NCBI RefSeq assembly: GCF_004348895.1
Contig: NZ_RRZK01000012.1
Span: forward strand, 1 to 64,000
Direction: 5' to 3'
Length of the DNA stretch: 64,000 nt
Origin: Pseudomonas vancouverensis
Lineage (GTDB): Bacteria > Pseudomonadota > Gammaproteobacteria > Pseudomonadales > Pseudomonadaceae
How positions within the stretch are numbered: the first letter of the stretch is position 1; each line of letters opens with the position of its first letter. Made by a program: the position numbers and the translations under genes. Below, in pieces: positions 56,897 through 64,000 of this stretch. Below the pieces are notes generated by a model. That model saw only the letters and a list, made by a program, of their open reading frames with translations. It did no database searches and was not told where the DNA came from.

Positions 56897-59446
56897 TCAC
56901 CAGCTCACCCTGATCCCCAGGTTGCCAACGGTTCCCCGTTGTTGATTGCTGTCGATATTGCTGGTGTAGTCGATACCGCCGTACAGACTGACCGACGCCG
57001 CCAGACTCAACACCAGACCGACACCCACGTCGGCGGAAGAGCTTTGCTGGCGGGTTTTGATCGCGTCTGCGTGGTCGAAGGTGACTGTGTCATCACCGCT
57101 GAAGGTGTGCCAGAGGTTGGCGCGCAGATAGGGTTCCAGCGCACGACCGGCCACGCTGTAACGGCCTTTCAGACGTGCACCGAGACGACCGGTCCAGGCC
57201 GCGTCGGAATCGAACGAGACGCGGGAAATTCCGTCGTCCTGGCTATCGAGAGACACTTTCTGGTAAACCAGTTGCGACTGCGGCTCGACCACCCAGTTGT
57301 CGGTCACTGCCAGCGGGTATCCCGCTTCCATCGACAGCGATACCACATGCCCCTCACTGTCGATCTTCAGGCCGCGTTCGGAATGGCTGTCGCCGTTGAG
57401 CCAGGTGTACATGGCCACCGTGTCGAGGTACACGCCGGCCGGGTCGATCAGCGTCCAGTACAGGCCCAGGCTGTTGCCTTCCAGGTCCACGCTGCCAGCG
57501 CGCTTGCCTTGAAAGCCTTCGTTGAAACCGTCGACGTCGCCTTGCAAGCGGCTGTGACCGACAAAAAAGCCAGTGCGCGAGGTCTGTCCGTTGGCCAATT
57601 GCACACTGAACAGGTCGTTCCCCACCTGAAAGCCGTTCAGCGAACCGTCCAGCTCCGGCGTTACCGTACCGGCCCAGGTCTGATCGAGGTTCTTGCCGTA
57701 AACCCGGCCCCAACCCGCGCTCAATGCACCGGTCTCGGTCAGCAGGCTTTGATCGCCCTGACGATTGTGGAAAGTGCCGAGGGCACTGAGGGCCAGTTGC
57801 GCGGCGGCAGGCGGCATCACCGACCAGGTCGGCACCTCCGGGCGATACAGGGGAATGGGTGCGGCCCCCGGCTCGGCGGCGGGCAGTGCCGGTGTTCCTG
57901 CGGCGGCAACCGGCGCTTGCACCAGCGGCACCAGGATCGGTGGCAGGGTCGGGTCTGGATTGGGTACTGCAACCAGCGGCGCTGCCACGACGGAGGAGCG
58001 CAGGTACCAGCTGTTCTCACTGCCGGGTGTTACGCCACCCTTGAACAGGTAGTAGTCGAAGGCATCGGCCGATACCGGGGTTTTCAGGCTGAACGCGTTG
58101 TTGTCGCTGACGGCAGTGCCCTGCGCCTGTACCAACTGGATGCCGTTTTGCTGGGTGAGGGCGCCGACACCACCGATATTGCTCACGATGATCAGGGTGT
58201 TGCCGGTCAAGGTACCGTTGTTGACCACCAGTTTGTCGCTGGGCGAGCTGTCATCGCCGATCTGGCTTTGCAGCAACAACTGGCCACCGTTGCCCGCGTA
58301 ATTGCCCTGTACCGTCAGGGTGTCGTTGGTGCGGGTATTACCGCTTGCGAGATCGATGCTGCCGGCGTTGTTCAGGGTGGCGAGCCGTCCAGCGGTGAAC
58401 GGTGCAATGCTGCCCTGGACCGATGTCAGTGTGCTGCTTGCGTCAATGCTGAAGACGCCCGTGCCGGTGCCGCTATCGCCCAGCCGAAAGGTGCCATCCA
58501 GGTCAAAGCGCGAGTTGTTGCTGAGGTTGACGGTTTCCCAGTTCACGTAGCGCCCCGCACCCGCGGTCGTGGTGTGATCGAAGGTCAGCAGGTCGCTGCC
58601 GGTGCCGCCATCGATGCTGGGGGGGAGGGCCAGCGTGCTTTCGGTCAGATTGCGCAAGGTCGCGGTGTCGGTTCCATCCTCGAGCAGAACGGCGGAGCGG
58701 ATGATGCCGCCGCCGTCCCAGACAAATGTATCGTTGCCAAAACCTTCGCGGATCTGGCCGACGATCTCGCCGCCGGTGACCGTGACGCTGTCATTGCCGC
58801 TGCTGATGCTGATGTTGCCGCCGATCCGGCCGCCGGAGACGATGATGGTGTCGTTGCCCAGCCCGGTGACCAGGTTGCCGATGATCTGCCCGCCGGACAG
58901 GTCGAAGATGTTGTTGTCGAGTTTCATGTCGACCCGGCCGATGCTGCCACCGGTCATCCTGGCCACGTCGCCATCTTCGAAGGCGCCGACGATGGTACCG
59001 CCGGTCATCAGGAAGTTGTCCCGGCCATCACCCTGGGCCAGGGACTGGATCGTGCCGCCGCTCATGATGAAGGTGTCGATGCCCGCGCCCTGAGTGACCG
59101 CGCCGGTTATCTGGCCGGCACTGATGTTCAGCGTGTTGGCACCATTGCCTTGGTTGAGGCTGCCGACGATGCTGCCGGAGCTCATGTTGAGCACATCGTT
59201 GCCGGCGCCAAAGGTCACGTTGCCGTTGATGGTGCCGGATCCATTGGCAGGAAAGGTGAGGCTGTTGTTGCCCGACAGGTCGGTCAGCGGGCCGCTGCTG
59301 GCGCTGTCGCAGACGAAGCTGTCGTTGCCGGCAGTCGGCACCAGCGTGCAGCTTGCCAGAATGGAGGGGGACCAGCCTGTGCTCAACCAAATGGAAAGCA
59401 GGCAGGCGCTGTATCGGTATTTGGGCCGTGCGGTTGAACAATCCAT
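56897..59446 (-). CDS. Autotransporter with Gly/Asn/Asp-rich beta-helix passenger
   Basis: An 849-residue type Va autotransporter. An N-terminal signal (about 1-31) is followed by a passenger of about 500 residues. Its first part has 20-21-residue repeats of the form GNDxxxxSGGxIxGxh (for example GAGNDVLNMSSGSIVGSLNQ, then TLNISAGQITGAV), which predict a beta-helix. A Pro/Ala linker (about 500-550) leads to the barrel (about 575-849, LSAGWGRVYGKN ... NLGIRVSW). The cleavage region reads ILASC, so the first cysteine could be a lipobox; it may instead pair with the Cys 14 residues later (VCDSAS). GGAG lies 6 bp before ATG 59446. It interrupts the glg/tre locus. Confidence 0.88.
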   Translation of the reverse strand: MDCSTARPKYRYSACLLSIWLSTGWSPSILASCTLVPTAGNDSFVCDSASSGPLTDLSGNNSLTFPANGSGTINGNVTFGAGNDVLNMSSGSIVGSLNQGNGANTLNISAGQITGAVTQGAGIDTFIMSGGTIQSLAQGDGRDNFLMTGGTIVGAFEDGDVARMTGGSIGRVDMKLDNNIFDLSGGQIIGNLVTGLGNDTIIVSGGRIGGNISISSGNDSVTVTGGEIVGQIREGFGNDTFVWDGGGIIRSAVLLEDGTDTATLRNLTESTLALPPSIDGGTGSDLLTFDHTTTAGAGRYVNWETVNLSNNSRFDLDGTFRLGDSGTGTGVFSIDASSTLTSVQGSIAPFTAGRLATLNNAGSIDLASGNTRTNDTLTVQGNYAGNGGQLLLQSQIGDDSSPSDKLVVNNGTLTGNTLIIVSNIGGVGALTQQNGIQLVQAQGTAVSDNNAFSLKTPVSADAFDYYLFKGGVTPGSENSWYLRSSVVAAPLVAVPNPDPTLPPILVPLVQAPVAAAGTPALPAAEPGAAPIPLYRPEVPTWSVMPPAAAQLALSALGTFHNRQGDQSLLTETGALSAGWGRVYGKNLDQTWAGTVTPELDGSLNGFQVGNDLFSVQLANGQTSRTGFFVGHSRLQGDVDGFNEGFQGKRAGSVDLEGNSLGLYWTLIDPAGVYLDTVAMYTWLNGDSHSERGLKIDSEGHVVSLSMEAGYPLAVTDNWVVEPQSQLVYQKVSLDSQDDGISRVSFDSDAAWTGRLGARLKGRYSVAGRALEPYLRANLWHTFSGDDTVTFDHADAIKTRQQSSSADVGVGLVLSLAASVSLYGGIDYTSNIDSNQQRGTVGNLGIRVSW

Positions 59447-59504
59447 ACCTGTCTCCGCGCAAGGATCAGCATCCGTATGCCACTTCGGAGGATCCGCTGC
59501 GGGC

Positions 59505-59534
59505 AAAAACACCGTAACAACCCGTTCGGTGTTT
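59505..59534 (-). terminator. Terminator after the EEP-family gene
   Basis: AAACACCG (59507-59514) and CGGTGTTT (59527-59534) form an 8-bp stem over a 12-nt loop. On the minus strand the stem runs into TTTTT (plus-strand AAAAA at 59505-59509). It lies 66 bp beyond the stop of the gene at 59600 and before the autotransporter start. Confidence 0.7.
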
Positions 59535-59599
59535 GCACAACTGTCAGAAATAACAGGTGGGGAAGGGAATGATTCGGGTTTCTGGCGTCAGGTGAGGGA

Positions 59600-60388
59600 T
59601 TACAGATGCACTTCCACTGCCAACGGCAGATGGTCTGACAGATGTGTCCACGGCTTGTTGCCAAGAATGCGTGGTTCATGACTGTTGGCGTTACGCAGGT
59701 AGATACGGTCCAGGCGCAACAAGGGGAAGCGCGCCGGGTAGGTTTTTGCCGGGCGCCCGTGGTGACGTTCGAAGGCTTCGTGCAAGTAATCACGACGGGC
59801 GAGGGCCGCATTGCCTTGTAATTGCCAGTCGTTGAAGTCGCCGGCGATGATCACCGGTGCATCCTCGGGCAGCGATTCGAGCAACTGACACAGCAACTGC
59901 AATTGCAGCTGTCGATGGCTCTCGAGCAGGCTCAGGTGAACGCAAATCGCATGGACTTCAGCATGACCGGGCACGTCGAGCACGCAATGCAGCAATCCGC
60001 GCCGCTCGGGGCCGGTGATCGAGACATCGAGGTTGCGGTATTCGCGGATCGGGTACTTCGACAGCAGTGCGTTGCCATGGTGACCGTCGGGATACACCGC
60101 ATTGCGACCATAGGCGAAGTCGCTCCACATGCTGTCGGCGAGAAATTCGTATTGCGATGTCTGTGGCCAATCGTTGAGGCGTGAAGAGTGTCGCTCGTGC
60201 TCGCCGACGACTTCCTGGAGAAACACCAGGTCCGCCGAGGTGCTACGCACGGCCTCGCGCAGTTCCGGGAGGATGAAGCGGCGGTTGAGCGCGGTAAAAC
60301 CCTTATGGGTGTTGACCGTCAGCACGCGCAGTCGGTGAATGCCCGGTGCAAGGGATTCGATTGACTGACGTTTGGAATCACTGCCCAC
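59600..60388 (-). CDS. Endonuclease/exonuclease/phosphatase family protein
   Basis: A 262-residue soluble EEP protein. Catalytic motifs are all visible: [15 protein letters not shown] (metal-binding Glu), HLSLLE, GDFNDW and the final [10 protein letters not shown]. Such proteins cleave phosphodiester bonds of nucleic acids or lipids; the particular substrate is unclear. I chose GTG 60388 because AGGAG lies 6 bp upstream; a GTG at 60394 overlaps that site. From memory, a similar protein lies in the same glg locus of P. aeruginosa. It follows the PIG-L gene on the same strand by 90 bp. Confidence 0.88.
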   Translation of the reverse strand: MGSDSKRQSIESLAPGIHRLRVLTVNTHKGFTALNRRFILPELREAVRSTSADLVFLQEVVGEHERHSSRLNDWPQTSQYEFLADSMWSDFAYGRNAVYPDGHHGNALLSKYPIREYRNLDVSITGPERRGLLHCVLDVPGHAEVHAICVHLSLLESHRQLQLQLLCQLLESLPEDAPVIIAGDFNDWQLQGNAALARRDYLHEAFERHHGRPAKTYPARFPLLRLDRIYLRNANSHEPRILGNKPWTHLSDHLPLAVEVHL

Positions 60389-60478
60389 GTTCACTCCTCT
60401 GATTCGACAAGGTCACTTATGCATGCGACTGACGCGCGCGCGGGCAGTTCAGTTTGATGAGGGACTGGGCTGCCAGTT

Positions 60479-61237
60479 TCAGACAAGCACAATTTCATAG
60501 GGCAAGCGAATGCGTTCCAGCAGTTCCCTGGGCAGCAATGGCGCCAGGCCGATCGCCGGTTCGCCATCGAGCTGGCTGGCGTAGGCATGGGTTGCATGGC
60601 TCTTGCGGGCGACGGTCCAGGTGTCGAGGCGCACTTTGCGCGCGCGGTGCCAGGGGAACAGTATCTGGTCGCGTACCGGCCAGTGCCAGGACCACAGCGG
60701 GACTTCATGGAAGCTCGCTCCAACATTCCCGGCGGCGCGGGCACTGGCGCGGGCGACCGTTTCGTGGTCGACATTGCCGTCCTCGCGCCAGGTACTCAGC
60801 ACCACATCACCTGGTCGCAGGTAGCGCTCGATGAATTGGCTGATCTGATCCTCGCGCTCGATCAGTGCGTTGTCGGGGAAACCACCGCGAATCCACTTCA
60901 AACTGTGCATCGGCAAACCCAGGCGACGCAGGGCTTCGACACTTTCCTGGGGGCGAAACACGCTCAGGCGCTTCTCCGACCACTGGTGAGAGCCGGGATG
61001 GCTGTTGCTGCCGTCGCTGATCGAGATCAGTTGCAGGGGATGGCCGAGGCCGCTGAGTAATTGCAAGAGGCCGCCACAGGTGACGACTTCATCGCCAGGG
61101 TGTGGGGCAATGACCACGGCCCGAGATCCGCTTGGGAACAATGACTGCGTGCCGATGACGGCAATGTTCTGAATGTTTGGGGCGCTGTTCCAGACCTGTG
61201 CCGCCGGTCTGGTTTCGCTGATGGAGAGTGTTTTCAT
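60479..61237 (-). CDS. PIG-L family deacetylase-like protein
   Basis: A 252-residue protein of the PIG-L/LmbE family, zinc-dependent deacetylases of N-acetylglucosamine-type substrates. The metal motif reads APHPGDEVVTCGG (about 46-58), where the family consensus is AHPDDE; the first Asp of that pair, the usual catalytic base, is Gly here. Later family blocks are visible (ISDGSNSH, WREDGNVDHETVARA with a possible metal His). The start MKTLSIS at 61237 was chosen; the longer frame to 61285 lacks support. Activity as a deacetylase is therefore uncertain. Located between EEP and glgX genes on the minus strand. Confidence 0.85.
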   Translation of the reverse strand: MKTLSISETRPAAQVWNSAPNIQNIAVIGTQSLFPSGSRAVVIAPHPGDEVVTCGGLLQLLSGLGHPLQLISISDGSNSHPGSHQWSEKRLSVFRPQESVEALRRLGLPMHSLKWIRGGFPDNALIEREDQISQFIERYLRPGDVVLSTWREDGNVDHETVARASARAAGNVGASFHEVPLWSWHWPVRDQILFPWHRARKVRLDTWTVARKSHATHAYASQLDGEPAIGLAPLLPRELLERIRLPYEIVLV

Positions 61238-61454
61238 GGGGGAGACGTCCTTGTTTTGCTGCGCCTTCAGCCGTGCCTGGCGCAAGCACGGCCGACCCTT
61301 GAGGGCTGATTGATCGCAATGCGCGGCGTTCCAAGCCCTGGATCGCCGCGCATCGAGTATTGCTCACGAAATGCGCTTCGTCGCGTCAGCCATGACGCTA
61401 GACAGCATTTTTCCGCCGTTCGGTCACTGGCCCAATGCCATGCATCAGCGCCGG

Positions 61455-63617
61455 TTACTCATCTTCCTCATGTTGCAGTTCGAACAACAGCAGCGAGCGG
61501 CCGGTCACTGAGTACTCATGGCCGAACTCGAAGCGCTCCTGACCGCGGATCGACGGTTGGTTGGTGTCGATCATGCAAGTCCAGAATCCGCCGTCGGGCA
61601 CTTCGGGCAGGCGGACGTTGACGATGTCGTGATGCGCGTTGACCACCAGCAACAGCGTGGCGTCGGCGCCTTTACGACGGATGCCGGTTTCCTGGGCGCG
61701 ACCGTCAAGGAGCATGCCCAGGCAGCGATTGTTGGCGTCGTGCCAATGCTCGGTGGTCATTTCCGTGCCGTCCGCTGCCAGCCAGGTCACGTCCTTGACG
61801 CCAATGTCTTCGTTGTAATTGCCCACCAGAAAGCGACCCCGACGCAGGATCGGGTAGGTCAAACGCAGTTTGATCAGGCGTTTGACGAATTTGAGCAGGG
61901 CCTTGCCGTCCTCGCTGAGGTCCCAGTTGACCCAGCCTATCTCGCTGTCCTGGCAATAGGCATTGTTGTTGCCGTGCTGAGTTCGGGCGAATTCATCCCC
62001 CGCAACCAGCATCGGCGTGCCCTGGGCCATCAGCAAGGTGGCAAAGAAGTTGCGCATTTGCCGATGTCGCAAGGCATTGATCTCGGGATCGTCGGTCGGG
62101 CCTTCGACGCCGTGGTTCCACGACAGGTTGTTGTTGCTGCCGTCCTGGTTGTTTTCGTCGTTGGCTTCGTTGTGCTTGTCGTTGTACGAGACCAGGTCGT
62201 TGAGGGTGAAGCCATCGTGGGCCGTGACGAAGTTCACCGAAGCGTAAGGGCGCCGGCCGCGCTGGTTGAACATTTCACCCGAGGCGGTCATGCGGCTGGC
62301 AAAGTCGGCAAGCTGGCCTTCGTCGCCTTTCCAGAAGCCGCGCACGGTGTCGCGGAACTTGTCGTTCCATTCCACCCAGCCGGGTGGAAAGCCGCCGACC
62401 TGGTATCCGCCGGGGCCACAATCCCAAGGCTCGGCAATCATCTTGACCTGGCGCAACACCGGGTCCTGACGACAGGCGACGAGGAAGCTGTGACGTTCGT
62501 CGAAACCGTCGTGGTAGCGCCCGAGGATGGTTGCCAGGTCGAAGCGGAAACCGTCCACGTGCATTTCCGTCGCCCAGTAGCGCAGGGAGTCGGTGACCAT
62601 TTGCAGTACGCAAGGGTGGCTCAGGTCGAGGGTGTTGCCGGTGCCGGAATCGTTGATGTAGAAGCGCTTGTCCTCCGGCATCAAGCGGTAGTAGGAGGCG
62701 TTGTCGATACCGCGCATCGACAGGGTTGGCCCTTGCTCGTTGCCTTCAGCAGTGTGGTTGTAGACCACATCGAGGATCACCTCCAGATTGGCTTCGTGAA
62801 GGTGCGCGACCATCTCCTTGAACTCGGCGATCTTGCCGCTGGCCAGGTAACGCGGGTCCGGGGCGAAAAACGCAATGCTGTTATAGCCCCAGTAATTGGT
62901 CATGCCCTTGTGCAGCAAGTGCTGGTCGTTGACGAAGGCATGGATCGGAAGCAGCTCCACGGACGACACCCCGAGTTTGCGGATGTGTTCCACCACTTCG
63001 TCGACCATCAAGCCGGCAAAGGTGCCGCGCACGTTCTCCGGCACCGCCGGATGGCGCATGGTGAAACCGCGCACGTGGGTTTCGTAGATGATGGTCTTGT
63101 CCCACGGCACGCTGACCCGGTGGTCGTGGCCCCAGGTATGTGCCGGGTCGATGACCTTGCATTTGGGCACGAACGGCGCGCTGTCGCGTTCATCGAAACT
63201 GAGGTCGGCGTCGGGGTGGCCGATGGTGTAGCCGAACAGCGCTTCGGACCATTTCAACTGGCCGACCAGTTGTTTGGCGTAGGGGTCGATCAGCAGTTTG
63301 TTGTGGTTGAAGCGGTGGCCGTTGGCCGGATCGTAAGGCCCGTAGACGCGATAGCCGTAGATCAAGCCCGGGTGAGCGTCGGGCAGGTAACCGTGAAAGA
63401 TTTCATCGGTGTATTCCGGCAGTTCGATGCGTTCGAGTTCCACCTCGCCAGTGTCGTCGAACAGGCACAGTTCGACCTTGGTGGCATGGGCGGAGAACAG
63501 TGCGAAGTTGACCCCCAGTCCATCCCAGGTCGCACCCAGCGGGAAGGGCAGGCCTTCACGAATTCGCGTGGCCTCGGCATGAGGGGCTGGCGCGGCGGCT
63601 TTTTTTGGACTGGTCAT
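61455..63617 (-). CDS. glgX: Glycogen debranching enzyme GlgX
   Basis: A 720-residue GH13_11 isoamylase-type enzyme that removes alpha-1,6 branches from glycogen. The N-terminal CBM48 (about 20-110, PLGATWDGLGVNFALFSAHA) is followed by the catalytic barrel: VVYNHTAEGNEQGPTLS, the nucleophile in VDGFRFDLATILGR, the Glu in MIAEPWDCGPGGY and VTAHDGFTLNDL. AGGAG lies 6 bp before the ATG. It is on the opposite strand from glgE-treS-glgB, downstream of the partial gene at 63808, with a REPIN between them. Confidence 0.96.
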   Translation of the reverse strand: MTSPKKAAAPAPHAEATRIREGLPFPLGATWDGLGVNFALFSAHATKVELCLFDDTGEVELERIELPEYTDEIFHGYLPDAHPGLIYGYRVYGPYDPANGHRFNHNKLLIDPYAKQLVGQLKWSEALFGYTIGHPDADLSFDERDSAPFVPKCKVIDPAHTWGHDHRVSVPWDKTIIYETHVRGFTMRHPAVPENVRGTFAGLMVDEVVEHIRKLGVSSVELLPIHAFVNDQHLLHKGMTNYWGYNSIAFFAPDPRYLASGKIAEFKEMVAHLHEANLEVILDVVYNHTAEGNEQGPTLSMRGIDNASYYRLMPEDKRFYINDSGTGNTLDLSHPCVLQMVTDSLRYWATEMHVDGFRFDLATILGRYHDGFDERHSFLVACRQDPVLRQVKMIAEPWDCGPGGYQVGGFPPGWVEWNDKFRDTVRGFWKGDEGQLADFASRMTASGEMFNQRGRRPYASVNFVTAHDGFTLNDLVSYNDKHNEANDENNQDGSNNNLSWNHGVEGPTDDPEINALRHRQMRNFFATLLMAQGTPMLVAGDEFARTQHGNNNAYCQDSEIGWVNWDLSEDGKALLKFVKRLIKLRLTYPILRRGRFLVGNYNEDIGVKDVTWLAADGTEMTTEHWHDANNRCLGMLLDGRAQETGIRRKGADATLLLVVNAHHDIVNVRLPEVPDGGFWTCMIDTNQPSIRGQERFEFGHEYSVTGRSLLLFELQHEEDE

Positions 63618-63641
63618 AGGTACTCCTGATTACGGACTACC

Positions 63642-63733
63642 TGTAGGAGCGAGCTTGCTCGCGATGGCGGAGTATCAGGCAACAAACGTGTCGAATGTTG
63701 GACCGCGATCGCGAGCAAGCTCGCTCCTACAGG
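63642..63733. repeat. REPIN upstream of glgX
   Basis: A forward REP (TGTAGGAGCGAGCTTGCTCG from 63642) and an inverted partner (ATCGCGAGCAAGCTCGCTCC from 63709) are separated by about 45 bp. It fills most of the gap between glgX and the next minus-strand gene. Confidence 0.9.
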
Positions 63734-63807
63734 TTAATTTGGGGCGAGCGCTACCGAAGTGGTGAGCTGGCCCACCACCACATCATCAAAGTTAAACGCG
63801 GTGCATA

Positions 63808-64000
63808 TCAGACCGCAGGCGGTTTTCGCGGCGCCCGAGGCTTTTTCTCGACGGCTTTTTCCCCCGGCGGAATCACTTTCGATGCTGCCGCCGGTTTGGC
63901 TTTGGGCTTGGCGGCTGCGCTCTTGCCATCGAGGGTTTTCGCTGCGGCAGGTTTCTTCACCGCGGTTTTGCCGGCTGCAGCCTTGGGTGACTTGCTGGGT
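63808..64000 (-). CDS. C-terminus of a Lys/Ala/Pro-rich protein (partial; DUF2934-type likely)
   Basis: The last 63 codons of a minus-strand gene whose start is beyond the window. The tail is a histone-H1/AlgP-like low-complexity stretch of Lys, Ala and Pro (for example KKPAAAKT, KPKAKPAAASK, KKPRAPRKPPAV-stop). Upstream of glgX in Pseudomonas there is commonly a DUF2934 protein with such a tail, so this is my best guess. The DUF2934 domain itself is not visible here. Confidence 0.7.
   Translation of the reverse strand, partial: PSKSPKAAAGKTAVKKPAAAKTLDGKSAAAKPKAKPAAASKVIPPGEKAVEKKPRAPRKPPAV

Noticed and set aside
56846..59437. Open 863-codon frame on the plus strand
   Set aside because: Antisense to the autotransporter at 56897-59446, whose repeats and barrel are clear. 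The regular passenger repeats also keep the antisense frame open.
61455..63617. Plus-strand 703-codon frame over 61518-63629
   Set aside because: It is antisense to glgX, which has all GH13 catalytic motifs and a ribosome binding site.

Overview
The window looks like chromosomal DNA of a Pseudomonas of the P. fluorescens complex. It is GC-rich throughout. It is seeded with the short palindromic Pseudomonas REP sequence (core GGGAGCGAGCTTGCTCGCGA), mostly as inverted pairs. It carries recognisable Pseudomonas loci: muxABC-opmB, a MucR-type MHYT-GGDEF-EAL protein, tpx, an orphan ccoN, a ccoG paralogue next to a MocR regulator, and the glgE/treS/glgB/glgX trehalose-glycogen locus. No tRNA, rRNA, insertion sequence, prophage or CRISPR array is visible.

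Layout. (1) 572-8997, plus strand: a tightly packed set encoding a two-partner-secretion-type outer-membrane transporter (POTRA plus barrel), a DUF2341/LamG lectin domain fused to an ExbB proton channel, ExbD, a TonB-like protein, a Porin_5-like porin, a coiled-coil periplasmic protein, a YbjN-type protein and a membrane-anchored parvulin PPIase. I do not recognise it as a described system; it reads as an energised cell-envelope export or assembly machine whose cargo gene is not in the window. (2) 9149-11378: a LysR regulator, a GNAT acetyltransferase and an unknown protein. (3) 11446-13094, minus: an orphan cbb3 oxidase catalytic subunit and a small membrane protein. (4) 13291-29114, minus: an octaheme c-type cytochrome with TPRs, a fused MFS/spermidine-synthase-like protein, then (after a clear terminator) an arylsulfatase, an exported HAD phosphatase and a MoxR-DUF58-DUF4381-VWA-VWA/TPR-BatD module, headed by a MetA/SphA-like outer-membrane channel and two small unknown proteins. 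(5) 29452-30749: a YciI-like protein and thiol peroxidase. (6) 30931-39930: MuxABC-OpmB efflux. (7) 40146-43095: the c-di-GMP protein and an SDR oxidoreductase. (8) 43168-47412: a MocR regulator, CcoG paralogue, DUF3203 protein, MgtC/SapB protein and a small proline-rich protein. (9) 47631-64000: GlgE, a TreS-maltokinase fusion and GlgB on plus; two autotransporters, an EEP-family protein, a PIG-L-family protein, GlgX and the C-terminus of a Lys/Ala/Pro-rich protein on minus.

How the parts work together. The glg/tre genes form the trehalose -> maltose -> maltose-1-phosphate -> alpha-glucan route, and a sigma-22 (AlgU)-like promoter precedes glgE. The orphan ccoN and the distant ccoG paralogue share an almost identical 36-bp promoter element with the same distance to a -10-like hexamer, and a MocR regulator lies next to ccoG; this points to a small regulon, probably equivalent to the P. 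aeruginosa MpaR/CcoN4 cluster. Two REP doublets lie inside reading frames of the MoxR/VWA operon (the BatD N-terminus and the middle of the DUF4381 protein) and keep both frames open.
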